A DNA stretch of 36,377 nt from Echinococcus granulosus (lineage: Eukaryota > Platyhelminthes > Cestoda > Cyclophyllidea > Taeniidae). The DNA is taken from contig NW_020170480.1 of the NCBI RefSeq assembly GCF_000524195.1, positions 21,664-58,040 on the forward strand. The letters are read 5' to 3'. The stretch's first letter is position 1, and every line of letters starts with the position of its first letter. The notes under the pieces were generated by a model. The model ran no database searches. It worked only from the letters and a program-made list of their open reading frames with translations, and was not told where the DNA came from. Of the stretch, positions 30,720-36,377 are shown in pieces. A program made the position numbers and the translations under genes.

Positions 30720-30985
30720 AAAATTTCTACACTCGTTATTGCAAAAGCGTCGGGCTTAGTGTAAAAGCTTAACTTCAATATTCAGGGGGTGAGCTTGTCC
30801 TTAGGCATAAATGCAACAGTTCTTGAGGTGAGTCCAACAAACTTTTGGACCTCGGTAAACTAAAACTTTTGCAGTTGAGCTTTATTCAACTTCCGATGTT
30901 CTCATCCTAGTTTACAGAGGAAAATTTACTTCTATTCGCCCAAATTCCATTTATCAGCCTCTCGTTAACCCTTAAAATTATTTAG

Positions 30986-31109
30986 TTAGCTTGAAGACTG
31001 ATAAGTATAGTATCGAAGACATAACCCTAAAGCTAGCGCAAGACTTGATAGCTTAAAATGAATGCCCAAAAATTCATTTCTGGCTGTGTCCATTAATTAT
31101 TCTCAAAGA
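30986..31109 (+). pseudogene. Copy D, decayed exon 4
   Basis: It begins after TTATTTAG with TTAGCTTGAAGAC, like TTGACTTGGTAAAAGAC of the template, and ends GTGTCCATTAATTATTCTCA, matching the VSIDYTQ codons. The length is about 124 nt rather than 141, the frame is broken, and the donor is lost. Confidence 0.45.
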
Positions 31110-32443
31110 AATGAGCGAAAGCGCCTAGAACCCTAATGCACTGGCAACCTCTCTTCTAACAATCGTAAATCACCTTTTACTTTGACAAAATCGCCAAAAA
31201 TTTATACCCAACTATCTGTCTGTGTATGAATACATACAGTTTTTAGAAGGAATTATTAAATTCAGTTATCACATATTAAGGTAGGTAACCATGACTTTTA
31301 GAGGCATCACCAATGGTGGGGTTTGTAGGTGTAAGCCTAGAAGAAGCAGCTTCATTCTATCAGAAAGTCTTTTTGAATATGCAGTATTACTCATTTTAAA
31401 TGCTCTTTACTTCTTGCTAATACCTGCATGAACTAACTGGTTTGTTAACGACTCACATTCATTCCCACCTTCCAACTTTTAGGCTACTAGCAAGCACAAA
31501 TTCAATTGCTCAGCACCTTCAGGGATATTTATAAAATTCCAAAAATCGTACAAGGAGCTACCGACCAAGTATGTAGGCTTCAAGTTGTGTAACCGGAACC
31601 AGTTTGTTCCACTTCGCACCACTCAGCCACTTTATGATGAATTAATTCGTGTGATCTAGCTTTTTATGGTGGCACCATCGGAATAACTTTTTAAAGAAGT
31701 GCCTTAAAGCAAATTGTGTCCACACCATTTTTTCAAGTGGTTTTGCAAATCGTACTTCTAATTTATCAAGGGTAATATCAAGAATCCACTTCGCTACCAT
31801 TTACTAAACGATAATGTAATACTAAGTTTAACGTATTCTCATGAATAACTACACCATCAGCGAGGGGTAACTGTATTTTCAATTAACTGCATCCACAATG
31901 CTTACAAATCTTATTTATTCTTGTGGTACTGTTGCTTATTTGCGGTAGCAAGCCCACCACCACACACAAGGACACTGTCTGAGCATTTACATGCTCCCAA
32001 TCGGTAAACTAGGAAGAGATTAATTACGGAATTTCAATTATGGTTAGAAATGAGCAAGTTTTATTTGATTCGGATAGTGATGTGACATTTGGTAGGAAGC
32101 CAGCACCATGAGCTCACATATGCTCGTATAAGTTATGATAAATTCACCGCGATTCTCTGAGTTTACACATATTTGCGGATAATGTCTTTGTTTACATCCG
32201 CCTTATTTTCATTTCCAATGGCTTATTTAGCAGATGTTTCAAACAGCAAAACAAGTAGGTGTTTGTGACTTTTTTGCTTTTTATTTGCCTCGACAATGAA
32301 TAATTGGGAAATTTAGGGGATTATTTTTTAGAATCACTAAGGTGGTGCGGTAAGTTGACAAATCGACTACTTTATTATTTTTGATAAATTTGTTTGACTA
32401 ACAATTGACTGCAATAATTTTACTGCAAATTTCCATTGCGAAG

Positions 32444-32470
32444 GACCTGCGCTAACCTACACGATCACTT
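32444..32470 (+). pseudogene. Copy D, 27-nt micro-exon
   Basis: Twenty-seven nucleotides between TTGCGAAG and GTAGGTTG, reading (G)PALTYTIT, close to PAVTHTVG of copy A. Coding content and donor survive; the acceptor is weak. Everything upstream in copy D is broken, so I treat it as a relic. Confidence 0.5.
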
Positions 32471-32829
32471 GTAGGTTGTTAGTCTTTGCTCTATGTCTGA
32501 CACACCTAATGTGTACTTATTTTCCATTACCAACCTATCTATCTACCTGTCTTTTATCATTCTAAAAAGCTATGGTCTTTAACACTCTCACAACCTGTAG
32601 AGAAAGAGCGTCATAGCACTTTATGCCCACACATACTGCTTTACTTGAAGGTTTTATTAAACAATAGTTCCGCAAAGTTTTGCCCTGAAAATCAATTGAA
32701 AAATCACGATTTGTTTGTCTTTGTTACAGCAAGCCAGTAAGTAGTCAATGCTTAGTGTATGCATTTTTAAATTAACAGTCGGGATCGTAAAGCCAAAACA
32801 ATGGCTGGATTTCAAGTCGTAGAAAACGA

Positions 32830-35800
32830 TATTTTTAAGGTATGCAAGTGCAGGGCATTGAACGTGCCACAGCCATTATTGCATTGTCTTCTCAGTGGAT
32901 ATTGTTCATCATGCACACTCCATCTTAATGCGGTACCCAATTTGTACTTTTGTCGCAAATATTTATTTTTGACAAGAAATTTTACTTGACTATCATGGTG
33001 ACGATAAATATGGCAAAGGGCATGTCTTTGTTTCTAACATCATTGCAATGTGCGGTAGTCAACATGGTCGAAATTCAATGATGGTGACGAAGACTTCCAC
33101 AGCCTTAAGTTAGGCTTACCCCTAAAGAAGTTTTTTCTCATTTTAACTTCATTAATAATGCTCTTTCGGGGAAGAAATGTAATAAATTGATGTAAAAGCG
33201 ATGAGAAAGGCATACTTCTACAAAGTGCAAGATACTGTAGAACCCTCATGCCCTTAACACGATGTGTGCTTGTGCTTTAAGAGTCATTTAAAGATTCCCA
33301 GCATTTGCAAAGTCATCCTGCGAAAGATATGAAGTAGATTCTTCTATTTAAACATTGGCTTAAATGTGCACGTATTATGAATTAGAGGCAGAAAAAGGAA
33401 TGAGGCTCTCCAAAACAGAGGGTTTAATCTAGCAGCCCCAAGGCGGATGTTGTGCTAATATTTGGAGGAGTGTAATAGAAATCCCAACTCCATCACTTTC
33501 ACGCCTTTTCGAACTACCCAGTCATAAATGGGAGCATTAGCAATTACATGGTGCGTAACCTCGCATATTTAGCAAAGTTAGAGAGATTTGTCAACGGCGG
33601 AAGCAGCAGTTATGCGTAGAGTGATATTAGAATAGTTTACAATACAAAGGTTCATTAGAAACTCCGGGGGAATTTCATATAGGGAATCACATAGTGTGCT
33701 GAAACATCTTACACGGCCCTTCCATTAATCTCTCCTTCATAATCCTACAGTTGAGCACACAACTGGCATCAATTGCGAAATACTTCTATGACCTGTGCTC
33801 CAACCAACAAAGCAACTGAGTTAAGTGCGACAAAAGCCGACCTAAAGCCTCAAATTTTCCCAATCTACAATGAAACGCATTTTCAGTGGATAATGAGTTA
33901 CACATAAGAGCTCAAGCGATTTCAATGGAAAGGCACAGAACAATTAGGACTGTCTAAATAGTAGCAAGGAAAGCTAATCTAAAATGGCAAATGCGATGAA
34001 TTTATTGCCCCTTCCTTTCAGGTTTACGACAAACTCTGGTTAGTTTGTGACCAAGGTGTATTACTTAAATCACTTATGGCAGTGAAACAATCTTAGGCAA
34101 CCTTTTGGTAATCTTACAAAATGCAATCAACTGCACTGATTCCAATAGTAACCTCACCATTAGCGATGCTTTTCATCGAGGAAGATTTCACGTTCCACAG
34201 ATTCAACAACTCAATTTTCTGAGGTTAAAACAGAAGTCCTCATTCAATAGTCGTGGGCAGCATGTCGTAGCACTGATATGAATGCTGAAACGTGGGGATT
34301 GAAGCCCCCTATAATTAAGTGCTCATTTGTTGGTTTCAGGCAGAATCAATTGGGTGTCACGATTGTGCAAGACTTGCACGTTGAAAATTTTGATTGTGGC
34401 GAAGCATTTGGTCAGAACTCAGGGAGAATTCTTTGGATTCTTCAGGTAAGGAATCGTGTGCATGGTATCGTAATTTAACCCAGTAAATAGTAAGCAAACA
34501 TATGCGCTAATGAAGTGTTTAAAAACTTAATCATTGAAGTCGTCAATCAGGTTAGAAGAGAGTAATTTTATTTGAAAATGCGGTATGCGTAGCATTCTAT
34601 CTCTAGAGGTTGATTTCGTGCGATTTATTCAGATAGGATTAAGGACTAGCGCTCCTAATGCGAAAAGCGAAATAAAGACGCCAAGAAAAGTTTTATTTGA
34701 ACTATAGGGTGATAAATCCTTCACAGCTCCATGCCATTTACTCGCTGTGTCTCCTATCACTGTTCTAGCCCAGAATTAGGGAATTTCGGAGGAATGTATT
34801 TTGTGCTGTGGAAGTTTTTTGCTCTTTGCGATCATTTCATTACGTCGGACAGATATTTTGCTTAAAATAAAATGAGCGGTTCGGTTCTGCTAAGCCTAAT
34901 GCAAGGAAAGAATTAAATTTAAGCGAGCTAATCAAATTTCCTTAATGCGAATACTTCGTTGACTCAGAGACTATGAAGGTTGAAAAGTGCAAGTTCTCAG
35001 TGAATGTAAGGTTAACTTTCACCCATCCTCAACAGCAAGTGCACCAGAACACTAAGATCTCAATTACAAGGAATAAGATGGGCAGGTAGATTATGTTGAT
35101 TAGTAGTACTACTTGAGGAAATAAAAAGGTAACAGGAATCTTAGCATTGCGAAATTTGACCTAGATGGAATAACCACCATACCATGAAGACAATATCTGG
35201 TTGGCAAATCCGTTTGTTTATAAATCAGTGACTAATAATTAGGTGGGAGGTTGTTAAATGCTAGAAGGATTCCCCATTCAAAAAAATGACGATTTTAAGA
35301 CAAATCAAAGCAAAAATGAAAGCTTTGTGTATTTGAATAAGTGTCCCTTGAATAAACAGGAGAGCTCACTTTTTAGCAAAGTGGATAGGATATCCGATGT
35401 AGTCCAGACTGCATAATGAATATAGAAATTAAAGCCTATTAGACAATAAAACAAAAGTGGATTTAGACTGGTGGTAAATGTTTGATTTACCTAATTTATA
35501 GAGTTAGTATTTATGTCAAGAAATCAAACTAAAGGACTGTGTAGAAGGATTGCTTTTGTACCACTAGGAATACACACAACCCGTTTTTGCTTTGTAAATT
35601 AGGTATGTTATCGCAATGTTCCATTTCTAACCTCTTTACGTAAGGGTCTTTTTGCATTTGATTTGATGTGTGAATGATCCCCTTCAACCAAAAAATATGC
35701 TTTAATTTGGGGACTTGAGACATGGTGAATGGATAAGTACATGCATATTCCAAAGACACTAATTGTCTGACTCAAAATTGTAGGCTACTGACAAAACTGC

Positions 35801-36377
35801 GAGCAAGAATGATTCTCCAAATTTCATAAAGGTTTCTTTGGGCTGATGTGGCTGAGTAGTGCATGTTATATAAAACAGTACATTTACAAAAAAAGCCGCT
35901 GGTAATATCGACGGTAGGCACTTTTTTCAGTGAGATATCTGAAGAAATAAATTACCTGCATCCATTAGCAGTTTCTTAAAAATCGGTTTAAATGCAAAGC
36001 CTTCACGATAATTTGAGGAGTCTATTTTTTCGTATCCTGAGCTGCGGAATTTGCTCTTTCTTTTTAGTGTATCGCAATGACAGTACTGTGAATGTATTTC
36101 CCCTGATTATTTTTGTCCATTTGAAGTAAGCAGAGGAAGATTATACGAACACAGATCCTAAATATAGATTGATAATTTGGTACCAGAATTTCAAAATATT
36201 CTTAAAATAATCCCTTTGAAGTTCTGCTCATAAGCCAGACATGGAGGAATCCTTGTTTGCCTCAATTTTTAGGATGTGACATCAAAGGGAAATTACATCA
36301 GGAGTCATCCCACGACTCCTTTGCAGTTCCTATTAGAAGGTGGATTTCAGTACCTTTGAAAGTAGTGGAAATTTGGG
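32830..36377. other. No gene recognised apart from the candidate exon near 34.4 kb
   Basis: AT-rich sequence with short frames on both strands. No further family exon, LTR, tandem array or RNA gene could be supported. Confidence 0.45.
34340..34445 (+). CDS. Possible isolated exon of an unknown gene
   Basis: A 106-nt block between a good acceptor (CATTTGTTGGTTTCAG) and donor CAG/GTAAGGAA. Two frames are open; one reads QNQLGVTIVQDLHVENFDC then GEAFGQNSGRILWILQ. It is not obviously related to the local family, and no partner exons were found. The call rests on the splice signals and open frames only. Confidence 0.3.

Overview
Organism. No prokaryotic gene layout is present: the longest open frame on either strand is about 120 codons. 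The window instead holds short coding blocks flanked by good GT/AG splice sites and separated by AT-rich introns of about 50 bp to 1.4 kb, TATA-like boxes, AATAAA signals and one LTR retroelement. This is nuclear DNA of an animal. A parasitic flatworm is my leading guess, because symmetric micro-exons building small secreted proteins are typical of flatworm micro-exon genes (MEGs) and miniature LTR elements (TRIMs) are known from cestodes. That assignment is inference and was not tested.

Main content. The window is a cluster of paralogous multi-exon genes and gene remnants, here named A to E. They share one template with every intron in phase 1: a signal-peptide exon; exon 2 (132 nt); exon 3 (93 nt, starts DEVDL); exon 4 (141 nt, contains DLVKDE and VSIDY); a 30-nt exon (SPEVAEC); optional 33-nt and 15-nt Ser/Thr-rich exons; a 27-nt exon; and a terminal exon that in the best copies encodes a short hydrophobic tail. 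The product would be a small extracellular domain (weakly CUB-like) on a Ser/Thr-rich stalk, held to the membrane or GPI-anchored. I do not recognise it as a named family.

Layout. 1-6.9 kb: copy A (+), a pseudogene in its 5' half, carrying a complete 989-bp TRIM in an intron and two tandem copies of its 3' exon cassette. 10.5-13.65 kb: copy C (-), with an intact 5' part including signal peptide and TATA box but a decayed last exon. 20.4-23.9 kb: copy B (-), which splices in silico into a continuous frame of about 194 codons but has lost the usual exons 1 and 2 and starts in former intron sequence. 26.5-27.05 kb: copy E (-), strongly diverged exons 2 and 3. 29.4-32.8 kb: copy D (+), a pseudogene whose exons keep their exact template lengths. 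Orientation order is A+, C-, B-, E-, D+.

Other regions. Three isolated candidate exons (19.15, 25.2-25.45 and 34.34 kb) do not match the family and are weakly supported. The rest (about 6.9-10.2, 13.7-20.0, 23.9-25.2, 27.1-29.3 and 32.8-36.4 kb) shows no gene, RNA gene or repeat that I can support.
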